Assembly (NCBI RefSeq): GCF_001428045.1 | Contig: NZ_LMSD01000010.1 | Location: 139,434-203,433 of the forward strand | DNA length: 64,000 nucleotides | Source of the DNA: Paenibacillus sp. Soil750 | GTDB lineage: Bacteria; Bacillota; Bacilli; Paenibacillales; NBRC-103111 | Direction of reading: 5' to 3' | Shown here: piece after piece, positions 1 through 9,211 of the stretch | Layout: each line of letters starts with the position of its first letter | How positions within the stretch are numbered: position 1 is the stretch's first letter | Program-made: the position numbers and the translations under genes | The notes under the pieces: generated by a model | Database searches by the model: none | The model's input: the letters and a program-made list of their open reading frames with translations, nothing else | Told to the model about the DNA's origin: nothing

Positions 1-2
1 AC

Positions 3-236
3 AAAAATAACGTTGAGGTTCCATCTTCTAATCTTCAGAATCAGCTTTTAACCCGTTCTGAATTAGCCCAATACCTAGGTATTAGTGAAACTGCGGTAGA
101 CAAACTGGGCCCGCAATCCATGGGGGCTACAACTACAAGTCAAATCCCGTATGTGAAAATTGGGAATACAATATATTTCCCATTGAAAGCTATTGACAGT
201 TGGCTTACAAAAACTGAAGCTGTTATTGTCCAATAA
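3..236 (+). CDS. Partial helix-turn-helix (excisionase-like) protein, 5' end off the window
   Basis: The frame is open from base 3 to a TAA at 234-236 and lacks its start, so this is the C-terminal 77 residues of a longer protein. The sequence reads LTRSELAQYLGISETAVDKL, then a basic segment, PYVKIGNTIYFPLKAIDSWL. This is the layout of the MerR/AlpA-like winged helix found in excisionases and small phage regulators. Such proteins bind DNA and often direct recombination, but nothing visible shows the target here. It is the first unit of the repeat-separated gene strip, followed after 43 bases by the first intergenic repeat. Confidence 0.6.
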   Translation, partial: KNNVEVPSSNLQNQLLTRSELAQYLGISETAVDKLGPQSMGATTTSQIPYVKIGNTIYFPLKAIDSWLTKTEAVIVQ

Positions 237-278
237 CAAAATGTAAGACAAGTCCTATCTATTGGACTTGCCGTATTG

Positions 279-374
279 GGCTAACGGAAAACGATTATTC
301 AATAATAAAACCAGTACGAGGCTGCCGGTATCAATCTGCAGCCTCGTTGAAGTAACGGGCAGGATAGTTCCAAT
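279..374 (+). repeat. Composite intergenic repeat, copy A (fullest copy)
   Basis: A left motif GCTAACGGAAAACGATTATT is followed by a hairpin (ACGAGGCTG paired with CAGCCTCGT, 316-347) and a right motif GAAGTAACGGGCAGGATAGT. Left and right motifs are diverged direct repeats of each other. The same layout recurs after most genes up to about 9.5 kb. The hairpin may terminate transcription but has no long T run. Confidence 0.7.
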
Positions 375-423
375 ATGTGGTATATTTGGATTAGGGATTT
401 AAAACAAGGGAGGGGGCATATTG

Positions 424-876
424 ATGGAAAAAAAGTATCTGGTTAAGAGTCCTCCAGGGGTTGGAACCATTTTAGGCATGATTGCTATTATATGTAGTCA
501 ATCTATTCTTGTACTGAGATCATGGGATCGGATAGGAGTATATTACGCTTCGGCAACGGTGATACTTCTTTGTTTAGTTGTACTGTTACTCGCATTGTAC
601 AGAACATTCTTCAAGAAACCAACCGAGTTATGCTTATCCATTGACAAGATCATATTAAATGGAGTTCTAATTACTTCGGGGGATATTAAAGTGATAATGA
701 CCAAGGGGTACTTTAAGCCTGTTATCGGAATATTGCTTCATAGGAGGAAGATAGTCCCATTAGATATGGCATTTAGGTATTCAAGGGATGAAGATAGAGG
801 TATTCCGGATTTAAAGAGTTGGGCAAAAATGAACAATGTAAAGATGGTCAATAAATCGTTTCAAACGTGGATATAA
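424..876 (+). CDS. Hypothetical membrane protein (PH-like topology)
   Basis: About 150 residues. A strong GGGAGGGGG ribosome-binding site at 410-418 points to the ATG at 424, not the upstream TTG. Two hydrophobic helices lie near residues 16-32 and 40-62, followed by a soluble C-terminal half rich in beta-type residues. The layout (two helices, then a soluble domain containing SIDKIILNGVLIT) resembles small bacterial PH-like or immunity-type membrane proteins, but I do not recognise the family. It sits alone between intergenic repeats. Confidence 0.6.
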   Translation: MEKKYLVKSPPGVGTILGMIAIICSQSILVLRSWDRIGVYYASATVILLCLVVLLLALYRTFFKKPTELCLSIDKIILNGVLITSGDIKVIMTKGYFKPVIGILLHRRKIVPLDMAFRYSRDEDRGIPDLKSWAKMNNVKMVNKSFQTWI

Positions 877-895
877 TTATATTCCCGAACACGAT

Positions 896-1225
896 TTGGT
901 ACGATCATTTTTTACTAGCAAATTATGTCTTGTAATTATTGCATTCAAACCAACTGATAAATACATTCAATCTCCTATGCCCAATGTAGATGTAGATAAT
1001 CGTGGTAGGGTAGTACAGATTGCACCTAATAGAATCGGCATAGTTGATACAGGTCATAGTAGTGGCTATCAACAACTAGTTATTTTTGATTATGATAGTA
1101 ATACAAAATCTTTTAACATCGTAGGAACTCTGAACTATGAAGAATATTTTACTCACCCTGAAAAATATGGAATACCTGTTAGGAAAAATGATGCAAATAA
1201 AAAAGAAATTGTTTCGAACAGATAA
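896..1225 (+). CDS. Short hypothetical ORF, possibly a gene remnant
   Basis: Open frame of 109 codons with a TTG start and no convincing ribosome-binding site. Only the part from about residue 28 on (MPNVDVDNRGRVVQIAPNR) looks protein-like, with regular charged and aromatic spacing. The N-terminal 25 residues look like translated intergenic DNA. It is probably the 3' part of a gene whose start was lost by recombination, consistent with other stubs in this strip. No function can be assigned. Confidence 0.35.
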   Translation: MVRSFFTSKLCLVIIAFKPTDKYIQSPMPNVDVDNRGRVVQIAPNRIGIVDTGHSSGYQQLVIFDYDSNTKSFNIVGTLNYEEYFTHPEKYGIPVRKNDANKKEIVSNR

Positions 1226-1243
1226 CGAGTTGGAGGGGCAATT

Positions 1244-1309
1244 TTGAATATAAGACATATAGAGACTGAGGATATCAAAGTAATTCTAGAATTAGCCTCG
1301 GGGAAATAA
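1244..1309 (+). pseudogene. N-terminal stub of a GNAT-type acetyltransferase
   Basis: A good ribosome-binding site (GGAGGGG, 1232-1238) precedes a TTG and 21 codons reading LNIRHIETEDIKVILELASG before a TAA. This is the typical opening beta strand and first helix of GNAT N-acetyltransferases (IRxxxxxDIxxIxxL). Nothing downstream continues the fold, so the gene appears cut off after its first helix and the next cassette abuts it. The family assignment rests on 20 residues only. Confidence 0.4.
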
Positions 1310-1376
1310 TTCCTAATGTATGTCAATAAAACATGGATTTCATTGGCGATTTTTAGTTAAGGAGAGATTGATTTAT

Positions 1377-1712
1377 ATGTCGATGGAAGAAGAGGTAATC
1401 CCTTTACTTAGAACTGGTTTTATTGCTGTAATGGGAATTGTAGTAATCATTGTAATTACTTTGATGGTGAAATATAGAAAGCGTGGCTTCGGTTGGTTTT
1501 TAGCTCACTTACTACTATTTTCTTGGGGTGCATTAGGTTGGATAAGGATTTTGGAAACAAGAGCCACAGCCAGTTCGATTGATAATTCTTTAACCATAGC
1601 TTGGATAGGTATAATATGGATGTTAAGCATGGTTTGTTTTGTAAAGGGGTTATTGTTTCTGATACCTAAAACTGAAAAAAATGAACTTCATATAAAAGAG
1701 AAGTCCTATTAA
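1377..1712 (+). CDS. Hypothetical small integral membrane protein
   Basis: About 111 residues from the ATG at 1377, preceded by AAGGAGA at 1359-1365; the upstream in-frame ATG at 1320 has no ribosome-binding site. Three hydrophobic segments are visible: around VIPLLRTGFIAVMGIVVIIV, around WFLAHLLLFSWGALGW, and around IAWIGIIWMLSMVCFVKGLL. The C-terminus is short and charged. No family recognised. It stands alone in its cassette-like unit. Confidence 0.55.
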   Translation: MSMEEEVIPLLRTGFIAVMGIVVIIVITLMVKYRKRGFGWFLAHLLLFSWGALGWIRILETRATASSIDNSLTIAWIGIIWMLSMVCFVKGLLFLIPKTEKNELHIKEKSY

Positions 1713-1835
1713 AGAAACCACTCCGTTCAGACCGCCACGGTAGTTTTCTCGTTTTGTTAAAAGCAATAGGCAGTATTGCGGAATACTGTAGCAATTGGGG
1801 ATTACATGAAAAATGAATAAATAAACCGAGGTACC

Positions 1836-1877
1836 AAAGTGCTCGTATTAGTTAATCCTAATTCGAACGCTTTTTTT
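1836..1877 (+). terminator. Imperfect hairpin followed by a T run
   Basis: AAAGTGCTCGTATTAG pairs imperfectly with CTAATTCGAACGCTTT and runs into seven Ts. This is a likely intrinsic terminator in the 419-base gap between 1712 and 2132. Nothing else in that gap is recognisable. Confidence 0.55.
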
Positions 1878-2131
1878 GTTCTCTAATATCATTGATTTAA
1901 TAAAGTTTTGAACTAATAACGTATGTAAGTTATTAATTATAAATAACTTTTGAACGCATATTCGAATATAATACTCTGGTAACCGTGTCGGGTTCTAACT
2001 ACAGTGGAGCAAGTGCTTTGGCCTTATGAATTTAAGGTGCATAACTAAGAAAGCCCCATTTCTTCATGAATTGCAACCAAGTGTTTCGACAATCGTAATA
2101 TAGCATATACTGATGTTCGGAGGTGCTTGAG

Positions 2132-2599
2132 ATGGATTTTCTGAAGGATTTAGGTAAACTGGCAGGCGATGTGACAGGCAAAGTACTTGGAGGAACTGTC
2201 CGTGTGGCAGGGGAGCTTGTTCGCAGTGATTATATAAAGGAAATTGGGAATGATGTAGAACAGTTAACGGCCAAAACGGGTGAGATCGCAGGCCATGCAG
2301 CGAGCGGTGTATGGGATGTAGGCGCAGGCTTAATTACCGCGGATAAGCAACAATCGAAAGCTGGACTCCATGAGCTTGAACAAACGGCCATTACGACGGC
2401 AAGAGGAGTTGGCCATGGCATCGAGTATGTGGTTGAGAGCGGAAAAGATGTCGTGACAGGCTTCAAGGATAGCGATAAAGCACGGATGAAAGACGGCGTG
2501 AAAAAGCTGGGTAAAGCGGTCGCTATCAGCATTTTGGCTATCGGTGTGATCGATGTCGTCGATGGTCCGGACGTACCGGATTCCTCAGGTGCGGTGTAA
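2132..2599 (+). CDS. Hypothetical Gly/Ala/Val-rich helical protein
   Basis: 155 residues starting MDFLKDLGKLAGDVTGKVLG at the ATG at 2132; GGAGGTG at 2119-2125 sits correctly, so the GTG at 2123 is less likely. The protein is a chain of amphipathic helices with repeated glycine and valine spacing (AGHAASGVWDVGAGLI, ARGVGHGIEYVVESGKDVV), one hydrophobic segment near residues 125-145, and an acidic tail. It looks like a small surfactant- or phasin-like stress protein. The codon choice is more G/C-rich than in the flanking cassettes, suggesting a different origin. No family named. Confidence 0.6.
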   Translation: MDFLKDLGKLAGDVTGKVLGGTVRVAGELVRSDYIKEIGNDVEQLTAKTGEIAGHAASGVWDVGAGLITADKQQSKAGLHELEQTAITTARGVGHGIEYVVESGKDVVTGFKDSDKARMKDGVKKLGKAVAISILAIGVIDVVDGPDVPDSSGAV

Positions 2600-2688
2600 A
2601 ACATGTACCGTCACAAAAACTGACCCAACGAGATATCGGAGTATCATTTTGTCTGTTTTTAGTTTTTGTGCTAGTTAGAGTTTTTGTT

Positions 2689-2720
2689 GAAGTAAACGGG
2701 CAGATTTGTTTAATTGAACA
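2689..2720 (+). repeat. Composite intergenic repeat, copy B (right motif only)
   Basis: GTTGAAGTAAACGGGCAGAT matches the right motif of copy A with one inserted A. The left motif is not clearly preserved upstream. Confidence 0.5.
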
Positions 2721-2788
2721 ATCATGAATGCATCATTGCATATGTATAAATAATACAATTTGTGTTGTTGATGATGGGGGTGAGTTAG

Positions 2789-3517
2789 TTGGATGAAGAA
2801 ACCAGATTAAGAGTATATAAGGATTGGGCTGAGCGATTTGATTGTGATATTTCATCCATGACTATTCCGAACGTCATACTTCGTGAACACTCCAAGACTT
2901 TGAAAGGTTATAATGGTATTTATTGCTTTTTTAATGGAACAGCAAGCATTATATCGTCTCCTACTAAGTATATCTCATTTATAAAAAGGTCTATCAGTGG
3001 TAGACATCCAGCGGAAACGTTTGATGCTAATTTTCTTATAAAGTCAATTGATATAAGTAAGTACAAGGTAATTGGTCCTGCATTTCAGGGATATGTTGAT
3101 AGGGCTTCATTTCTCGAAGCATCTTCCCTTGAGGTTGTAGAACTTGTAACTTCAAATCAATTATTTCTACTGAATGATTTACGTAAATCTTGCTCTGAAA
3201 CAGAGTGGGAGCATAGTTCCATAGAAATCAATAGACAACCAATCCTAGCAAAGATGTCTGAAGAAAAAATTGTAGCAGCAGGTTCTTGGAGAGAAGAGCA
3301 ATCTGGTTTTCTTAGCGTAGGTATTTTAAGTCACCCTGATTATCGAAGTAAAGGGCACGCCAAAGCAGTTGTAAGTGCTTTAACGAGGAAAGGGTTAGAG
3401 GATGGTTACACAATGCATTATCAAACTTTAATGTCCAATAGTTCGTCAGTTGCTGTTGCTAAATCGCTGGGATTTGAAAAATTAGCTTGTACTTTGGCTA
3501 TAAGGATTCTTGAGTAA
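2789..3517 (+). CDS. GNAT family N-acetyltransferase
   Basis: 242 residues from a TTG at 2789 behind a GGGGGTGA ribosome-binding site. The C-terminal half carries the GNAT acetyl-CoA core: strand beta-4 VGILSHPDYRSKGHAKAVVS includes the pyrophosphate-binding R-x-K-G-x-A loop, followed by a helix and the late N-x-S-S-x-x-V-A-K-S-L-G-F motif near residues 215-228. The N-terminal half is a longer accessory domain with no motif I know. The substrate cannot be predicted. It is a single-gene unit between repeats B and C. Confidence 0.8.
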   Translation: MDEETRLRVYKDWAERFDCDISSMTIPNVILREHSKTLKGYNGIYCFFNGTASIISSPTKYISFIKRSISGRHPAETFDANFLIKSIDISKYKVIGPAFQGYVDRASFLEASSLEVVELVTSNQLFLLNDLRKSCSETEWEHSSIEINRQPILAKMSEEKIVAAGSWREEQSGFLSVGILSHPDYRSKGHAKAVVSALTRKGLEDGYTMHYQTLMSNSSSVAVAKSLGFEKLACTLAIRILE

Positions 3518-3574
3518 TTCTTGGATTGGTTTTAGGCAGTAATTAATTTGATATAATTTAACCTTCTAATCTAA

Positions 3575-3660
3575 AGTAAGAACGTTTGTTCAATATACAG
3601 TAACGGGAGGCTGCCGGCACGATCGGCAGCCTTTCGCTCACCTAACGGGCAGGATAACGA
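3575..3660 (+). repeat. Composite intergenic repeat, copy C
   Basis: AAGTAAGAACGTTTGTTCAA (left) is followed by a perfect hairpin AGGCTGCCG/CGGCAGCCT (3608-3632) and a right motif CACCTAACGGGCAGGATAAC. Confidence 0.65.
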
Positions 3661-3703
3661 AACAAAATGCTTCGATATTCGTTAATAATAAGAGGTGAAA
3701 ATA

Positions 3704-4180
3704 ATGAAGAATATTTCGTTTGCGATATTGTTAGTATTTCTTTTAATGTGTGGGTGCAGTGGTAACAGTGCACTCACAGAAAGAAGTAAATCAATGATTT
3801 ACGATTTTAAGGAACCATTTAGATTTCCTTTTGAAGTTAATGAAGTTCGTACTGAAATTGCAATTGATAATCCAGATGTCCTTCAACAGTTTGTTTTTCA
3901 TTATAAAAACAATCAAACCACTCAAGAAATAAGGTACATTTTGAGCAAAGTTATTGACCAACCAGAGAAAGTGTCTGAAAAAGGCAAGCAAATAGTTAAA
4001 CTTGAAAATGGGAAACAAGCATTTTACGAAATAGACGAAACCAGCCAATCAATTTGGTGGGAAGGCAAGAATGGCTTTTTGGCTCGCTTTGTTTATGATA
4101 TCAATGGGAACTCGGAGCAATTAGATGATAATAAATTAGAAGTATCGAAATTATTAGATTTAGCTAACCAAGTCCAATAG
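3704..4180 (+). CDS. Putative lipoprotein, function unknown
   Basis: 158 residues from the ATG at 3704, preceded by AGAGGTG at a good distance. A signal peptide (MKNISFAILLVFLLMCGCSG) ends in a lipobox-like L-M-C-G-C, so the mature protein is probably lipid-anchored outside the membrane. The mature part is a single small domain with alternating strands (e.g. KIVKLENGKQAFYEIDET-like spacing) resembling DUF4367-type extracytoplasmic domains. That resemblance is weak. No operon partner. Confidence 0.6.
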   Translation: MKNISFAILLVFLLMCGCSGNSALTERSKSMIYDFKEPFRFPFEVNEVRTEIAIDNPDVLQQFVFHYKNNQTTQEIRYILSKVIDQPEKVSEKGKQIVKLENGKQAFYEIDETSQSIWWEGKNGFLARFVYDINGNSEQLDDNKLEVSKLLDLANQVQ

Positions 4181-4194
4181 TAGTCTTTTGTTAT

Positions 4195-4276
4195 TACGCT
4201 AACGTAGAACGATAGTGAAATTAAGCAGACAGCCGCGGCCGTCTGCTTTTATCATTGAAGTAACGGGTAGTTTAAT
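4195..4276 (+). repeat. Composite intergenic repeat, copy D
   Basis: ACGCTAACGTAGAACGATAG, hairpin AAGCAGAC/GTCTGCTT (4223-4248) followed by TTTT, then GAAGTAACGGGTAGTTTAAT. Both direct-repeat motifs are present. Confidence 0.65.
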
Positions 4277-4466
4277 GTAGAAATATTATCCATTTTTTAA
4301 CCCCGTAGTTTTCAAAAATGTGGTAAATTTAGCGTATATTCTTTAATAAATTCCATCTGGACGTTAAAATGAATCAAAAACCACTGGTGTATTACACCCC
4401 AGACGTTATACTGTTATTGCCAAAATGGTTTAATGATCAATTGTTTCAATTTTGGGGGTTAAAAAG

Positions 4467-5027
4467 ATGAAGACATTTTTGAAAATGACAAAGCATAAAA
4501 AATGTAGGTTGTGGGTAAATGATTACGACTTTCCAGGAAGCAAGGAAGTAGGGAAAGTAATCGGAAAAAGCATCGCTTCCTCCTTGCAAAAAGGAGTTGT
4601 TACAACCCAGATTGCTATTGAAGTATCACTTCCAAGAAATGCGAGCAATTATGCACTAGTTGGGTTCGAGTTTATACCTGACGAGTCCAGAAGAGTGACT
4701 GATGTAAGTGTACACGTAGCTAGTGAGCAAATAACTTACCCTCACGATACGATAGCTTTAACAAAATATGGTGTATTCTCAGGTATTTCAGAGGAGTTTG
4801 CACAGAGTGTTCTGGATAGTGCTATCGAAGTGATTAATGAAATAGGAGGATTTTCTCCTGGAAGGTTAATTTTCAACATCGGTGCATATTCAGAAAGCGG
4901 TTCAAGTATTATGATTTTTAAATTAGCGACAAAGGCACTAATCAAAATTTCCCAATTAGATATAGAAAACATGAGTGATGCATTACTGCAAAATGAACTC
5001 GAAATTCTTTTATCAACACGAGCTTGA
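4467..5027 (+). CDS. Hypothetical protein
   Basis: 186 residues from the ATG at 4467, preceded by TGGGGGT at 4453-4459. The protein is soluble, with mixed alpha/beta composition. An N-terminal basic stretch (KMTKHKKCRLWVNDYDFPGS) leads into segments with regular hydrophobic spacing such as QIAIEVSLPRNASNYALVGF. I do not recognise the family. It is again a solo gene between two repeat copies and could be an immunity-type protein, but no motif proves that. Confidence 0.5.
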   Translation: MKTFLKMTKHKKCRLWVNDYDFPGSKEVGKVIGKSIASSLQKGVVTTQIAIEVSLPRNASNYALVGFEFIPDESRRVTDVSVHVASEQITYPHDTIALTKYGVFSGISEEFAQSVLDSAIEVINEIGGFSPGRLIFNIGAYSESGSSIMIFKLATKALIKISQLDIENMSDALLQNELEILLSTRA

Positions 5028-5093
5028 ATAGAGGGAAGATGAAGAAACAAACCACTTCTGGATAATGGCTGATGAGCAGATCAAGCAACCATT

Positions 5094-5141
5094 ACGCTAA
5101 CGGGAAACGATAGTTGAGGTGCCTGTTTTGCGGCAGCGCCC
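5094..5141 (+). repeat. Composite intergenic repeat, copy E (left motif plus hairpin)
   Basis: ACGCTAACGGGAAACGATAG is followed by a G/C-rich hairpin (GGTGC with GCGCC) and TTTTT. The right motif is missing. Confidence 0.55.
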
Positions 5142-5268
5142 CTTTTTGTCTTTTAAAGGAACTGGCACTAATATAAAATAGCCAGCCGTTGCGATTCTGG
5201 TATGATTGAATGATCGAAGTAATTAATAAATAATATTTACACTTGAATTCTTTCTTTTTATCAGGAGG

Positions 5269-5613
5269 ATGCCAACGATTAAAAGTAGAGGGCTATGGGC
5301 TAGTTTATGTATAATTGCATTGTTTATATTATCAATATATTTTTTTGTTGAAGCGAAGAAAAGTAATCTTGAAAAGGATTTACAAGCTTATCTAGTTAAT
5401 GAGAAGCAATACGAAGCATCTGAAATTTTTGAGATTAAAGCATATTTTGGGAAGGTGCCTCAAATAGGGGCATATGTACTTTTTAAAGATGAACCAGGAG
5501 TTTACTATACGTATACAGATAGAGGAGTTGGACAATGGATTCAGATTGGACCTAGTGACGCGGATATAAGAAGAGGAATACAGTATAAACATTTAGATGA
5601 AGGAAGAAAATAG
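5269..5613 (+). CDS. DUF3139-like membrane-anchored protein
   Basis: About 114 residues with one N-terminal transmembrane helix (LWASLCIIALFILSIYFFVE) and a soluble tail. The tail carries the DUF3139 pattern YLVNEKxYEASEIFEIKAYF...YVLFKDEPGVYYTY. A clear paralogue lies at 40010 inside element 2. The ATG at 5269 directly abuts the AGGAGG ribosome-binding site, which is too close; an in-frame ATT at 5278 sits at the usual spacing, so a non-standard start is possible. Function of the family is unknown. Confidence 0.65.
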   Translation: MPTIKSRGLWASLCIIALFILSIYFFVEAKKSNLEKDLQAYLVNEKQYEASEIFEIKAYFGKVPQIGAYVLFKDEPGVYYTYTDRGVGQWIQIGPSDADIRRGIQYKHLDEGRK

Positions 5614-5647
5614 CTTTTGAATAAACAAAAGTGATTTTCAACAAGTT

Positions 5648-5717
5648 ATTAAGCTAACGGAGAACTATAGTTCAATAAATGAAAACGGGATCTGCGACTG
5701 CGGATCCCGTTTTTTTA
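5648..5717 (+). repeat. Composite intergenic repeat, copy F, with intrinsic terminator
   Basis: TTAAGCTAACGGAGAACTAT is followed by the stem ACGGGATC/GATCCCGT (5685-5710) and seven Ts, a good intrinsic terminator. The right direct-repeat motif is absent. The 288 bases from here to 6005 hold no gene I can support. Confidence 0.65.
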
Positions 5718-6005
5718 TTATGACTTTGGAAGCACTTCTTTGCCGCCAATTCTGTTATGGGCATTTGTGAACCTGATTCAAAAATAGACCTTTATAATGA
5801 TAGTAATTTTTAATCAAAAATTCTTAATGACGCTGTTATTGTTTTTCAAAGAATTACTCGTTTAAATGAATAATACTATATTAAATATGTAAAATGTATA
5901 CTACAATATTGTTAAGTAAGTTAGATTCTAGGGTGGAGTAAATTCCATTTTGAGAGAGTCAGTCATGCAAGCTTCAGCTTACTTAAACAAAAGGGAGGAA
6001 TTTTT

Positions 6006-7022
<1,017 letters not shown>

Positions 7023-7033
7023 TGAAATAAAAT

Positions 7034-7054
7034 TTAGCCCTTCGGGGCTTTTTT
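7034..7054 (+). terminator. Intrinsic terminator after the stalk-domain gene
   Basis: AGCCC-TTCG-GGGCT with a stable tetraloop, followed by TTTTTT. Confidence 0.8.
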
Positions 7055-7148
7055 CTTTGAGACAAATAAACTTCCCTGATACGGTGTAAAGCCCTACAAG
7101 AGCTTAATGCACTTACATAATGGAGATGCCGCGATCGATGCCGGCAGC

Positions 7149-7172
7149 CCATTAAGCTATCGGGCAGTAGAG
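7149..7172 (+). repeat. Composite intergenic repeat, copy G (fragment)
   Basis: ATTAAGCTATCGGGCAGTAG blends the left and right motifs of the repeat. A further G/C-rich piece (GCCGGCAGCCC) just upstream may be half of a hairpin. Confidence 0.4.
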
Positions 7173-7242
7173 TGTGGTGAAAGGTGCCTGTATTTATTAA
7201 AACAATCGGATTAATTTGTTTGGATATGGAGGAGTTTAAATT

Positions 7243-7269
7243 ATGAGAGAGAATATTTCATTTTTATAA
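7243..7269 (+). pseudogene. Eight-codon ORF with strong ribosome-binding site (cassette stub or leader)
   Basis: GGAGGAG at 7229-7235 precedes an ATG and eight codons (MRENISFL) before TAA, 29 bases upstream of the next gene's start. It may be a translated leader for that gene. Equally it may be the start of an erased gene, like the stub at 1244. Confidence 0.3.
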
Positions 7270-7298
7270 CCTTCTATACTGAGAAAAGGAAAAACAAA

Positions 7299-7838
7299 AT
7301 GCACTTAATAAATTCAAAAACAATTGAAGTTCTAGACGCGACGTTATCTGGAGTTATGAATCACGATGGGTTAATAGAATGGTACATAAATTTAGATTGC
7401 GACATTGCTGAATTTGACGGTATTAATACATCGCCAAGAATCTATCTCGAAAGATTTGAATGGGGAATTTTTTGTATTGAAGAAATAACAAACAAAGAAA
7501 TAAATATAGAAAATGGCTCTAGTTTAAGTAATAATACCATGCTTCCTGGAGAAAGATTATGTTGCCTTTATGCTTTTGAACATCAATTCCTAGATGATAA
7601 TCAAATAAGTTTTTATTTAAAAAATGAGGACTTATATATTAAATGGAAAGCAAAGAATTCTAACATGTATCCTGAAAGATTTGAAGTTGATGTAGATACT
7701 AAAATAGATTTTTTGGGAATTAATTTAGGCGAAACTAAAGATACAGAGACAGCAGAAAAACTCATTAGATTTGATACATCAGGTCTGGATTATTATAAAG
7801 AGGATGGAACTCTCTACTTAATACCCGAAGAAAAATAA
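7299..7838 (+). CDS. Hypothetical acidic protein (immunity-like)
   Basis: 179 residues, ATG behind AAAAGGAAA. It is soluble, strongly acidic, with alternating strand-like segments (ISFYLKNEDLYIKWKAKN, DGTLYLIPEEK). Size, acidity and solitary location fit the small immunity proteins of polymorphic toxin systems, but there is no diagnostic motif and no toxin gene beside it. Function is unknown. Confidence 0.5.
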   Translation: MHLINSKTIEVLDATLSGVMNHDGLIEWYINLDCDIAEFDGINTSPRIYLERFEWGIFCIEEITNKEINIENGSSLSNNTMLPGERLCCLYAFEHQFLDDNQISFYLKNEDLYIKWKAKNSNMYPERFEVDVDTKIDFLGINLGETKDTETAEKLIRFDTSGLDYYKEDGTLYLIPEEK

Positions 7839-7840
7839 AG

Positions 7841-7930
7841 CAAACGAGTAACGATAGCACAATAAACAGGGAGCGGATTGTCACAGCAGCTGCTCCCTAT
7901 TTTCAATCAAGTAATGTCCAAGATAGTGGA
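7841..7930 (+). repeat. Composite intergenic repeat, copy H
   Basis: CAAACGAGTAACGATAGCAC (left), stem AGGGAGC/GCTCCCT (7868-7898) with a T-rich tail, then CAAGTAATGTCCAAGATAGT (right). It is diverged, but all three parts are in order. Confidence 0.6.
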
Positions 7931-8002
7931 GGAGAATATTTGTAAATCGGCGAATAACTTATTTGACAGAAAAAGAGCTTTGCTACTCTAAGAGGTGCAA
8001 AT

Positions 8003-8284
8003 ATGGAAATGAAATGGTTAGCATATCGAATCTATCCTGAGCCATTTGGAACCACGTATCAGTATACCGATTTATTGAATGAAGCCGCAGTTGAAACGTT
8101 ATTTGATTACTGTCAGATATTGGAAGCTATGATTTCAAGAGAAGGTTGGGAATTTATAATTAATTATTATGGTTATCAGGTGTTGTATGAGATCAATGAA
8201 AGAAGTAATTGGTTTGACTGCGAAAATCTTGAAGGATTTAATTTTGAAGTCGAAGCACATATGGACTCGTTGCCTGAACGTTAA
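8003..8284 (+). CDS. Hypothetical small protein
   Basis: 93 residues, ATG behind AAGAGGTG. It is soluble, acidic and aromatic-rich (KWLAYRIYPEPFGTTYQYTD, EFIINYYGYQVLYEINERSN). No transmembrane helix and no family recognised; an immunity-type role is possible but unproven. It occupies its own repeat-bounded unit. Confidence 0.5.
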   Translation: MEMKWLAYRIYPEPFGTTYQYTDLLNEAAVETLFDYCQILEAMISREGWEFIINYYGYQVLYEINERSNWFDCENLEGFNFEVEAHMDSLPER

Positions 8285-8457
8285 ACTCTAAGAAGAACGT
8301 TAGCACATTTAATAAGGAGCATTTGCTGCAGTGCGTTGCGAGCGAGAGTATAAGAGTTAAGATATTTTACAAAATATTACTATCCAAATAAATACAATTC
8401 GATTAAAATATATTTGTACATTTTACATTTATTATGACAAATTAAAGGAGTATAATA

Positions 8458-8874
8458 ATGAATACTAATTCCAAGTTAAAGATTGGGCTTCTTCACTTAT
8501 CAGTTGCCTACGGTTTATTTGTAGTTTTATACGCTTTAATTGTTTTAGTTTTGTCAAGAGGATCGATTGGGAGTGCATTTTTTATGTTTGGCATGTTGAT
8601 GTTTTATCGTTACGGTATTTTTCGTGTATTAACTTTAGGTAGTCATATATATAACACTTGGCTATTTGTTTGTTTATGGGATTATCTGTTCAATAGAGGG
8701 AGATACACTTCAAGTGATGGTGGGCTTGGTTTCATAACTGGCTCGTTTATTGGAGCCTTAATTGGGGTAGTGATCAAATCAGGAATTGTGGCACCATATT
8801 TTCTCTATTTAGAAACACGAGAACTTTATAGATATTACAACTTAAAAAAGTTTAGTGAGAGCCAAGCAATGTAA
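8458..8874 (+). CDS. Hypothetical multi-pass membrane protein
   Basis: 138 residues, ATG behind AAAGGAG. Four hydrophobic segments are visible (YGLFVVLYALIVLVLS; SAFFMFGMLMFYRYGIF; HIYNTWLFVCLWDYLF; GFITGSFIGALIGVVIKSGI), with a charged C-terminal tail (YRYYNLKKFSESQ). No known family. It is a solitary unit of the strip. Confidence 0.55.
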   Translation: MNTNSKLKIGLLHLSVAYGLFVVLYALIVLVLSRGSIGSAFFMFGMLMFYRYGIFRVLTLGSHIYNTWLFVCLWDYLFNRGRYTSSDGGLGFITGSFIGALIGVVIKSGIVAPYFLYLETRELYRYYNLKKFSESQAM

Positions 8875-8954
8875 TAAGTTAAGTTTTATATTACTTCGAG
8901 GCATTGAATTTAATTCAAACAATACATGGATCAGAAACTTTAAACTAGATATAG

Positions 8955-8983
8955 AAAGCGTGAAGCTAACCAGCTCACGCTTT
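8955..8983 (+). terminator. Hairpin with T-rich tail
   Basis: AAAGCGTGA pairs perfectly with TCACGCTTT around AGCTAACCAGC. The loop contains a GCTAAC like the left repeat motif, so this may be a rearranged copy of the composite repeat. The rest of 8875-9211 holds no gene I can see. Confidence 0.55.
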
Positions 8984-9117
8984 TAGTGTTTTTATTGACG
9001 AGAGTTGCTCACTTCACAATATGAATGTGGTACAAATTATATAATTAACCCCATATAAGGATAAATTGATGACATATGTGTTCGGGGTAAAATAAAATTT
9101 TAGACTGCTTAAAGATA

Positions 9118-9142
9118 TGTTACGAACGGGCAGATTAACGGA
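9118..9142 (+). repeat. Composite intergenic repeat, copy J (right motif)
   Basis: TGTTACGAACGGGCAGATTA resembles the right motif AGTAACGGGCAGGATA. The matching hairpin lies about 140 bases upstream (8955-8983). Confidence 0.4.
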
Positions 9143-9211
9143 ACAGTGATTGAAACTCTTACTTTTGAAAAACGTACATATATGTAAAAATTTTCAAGGG
9201 TGGGTGAAACT

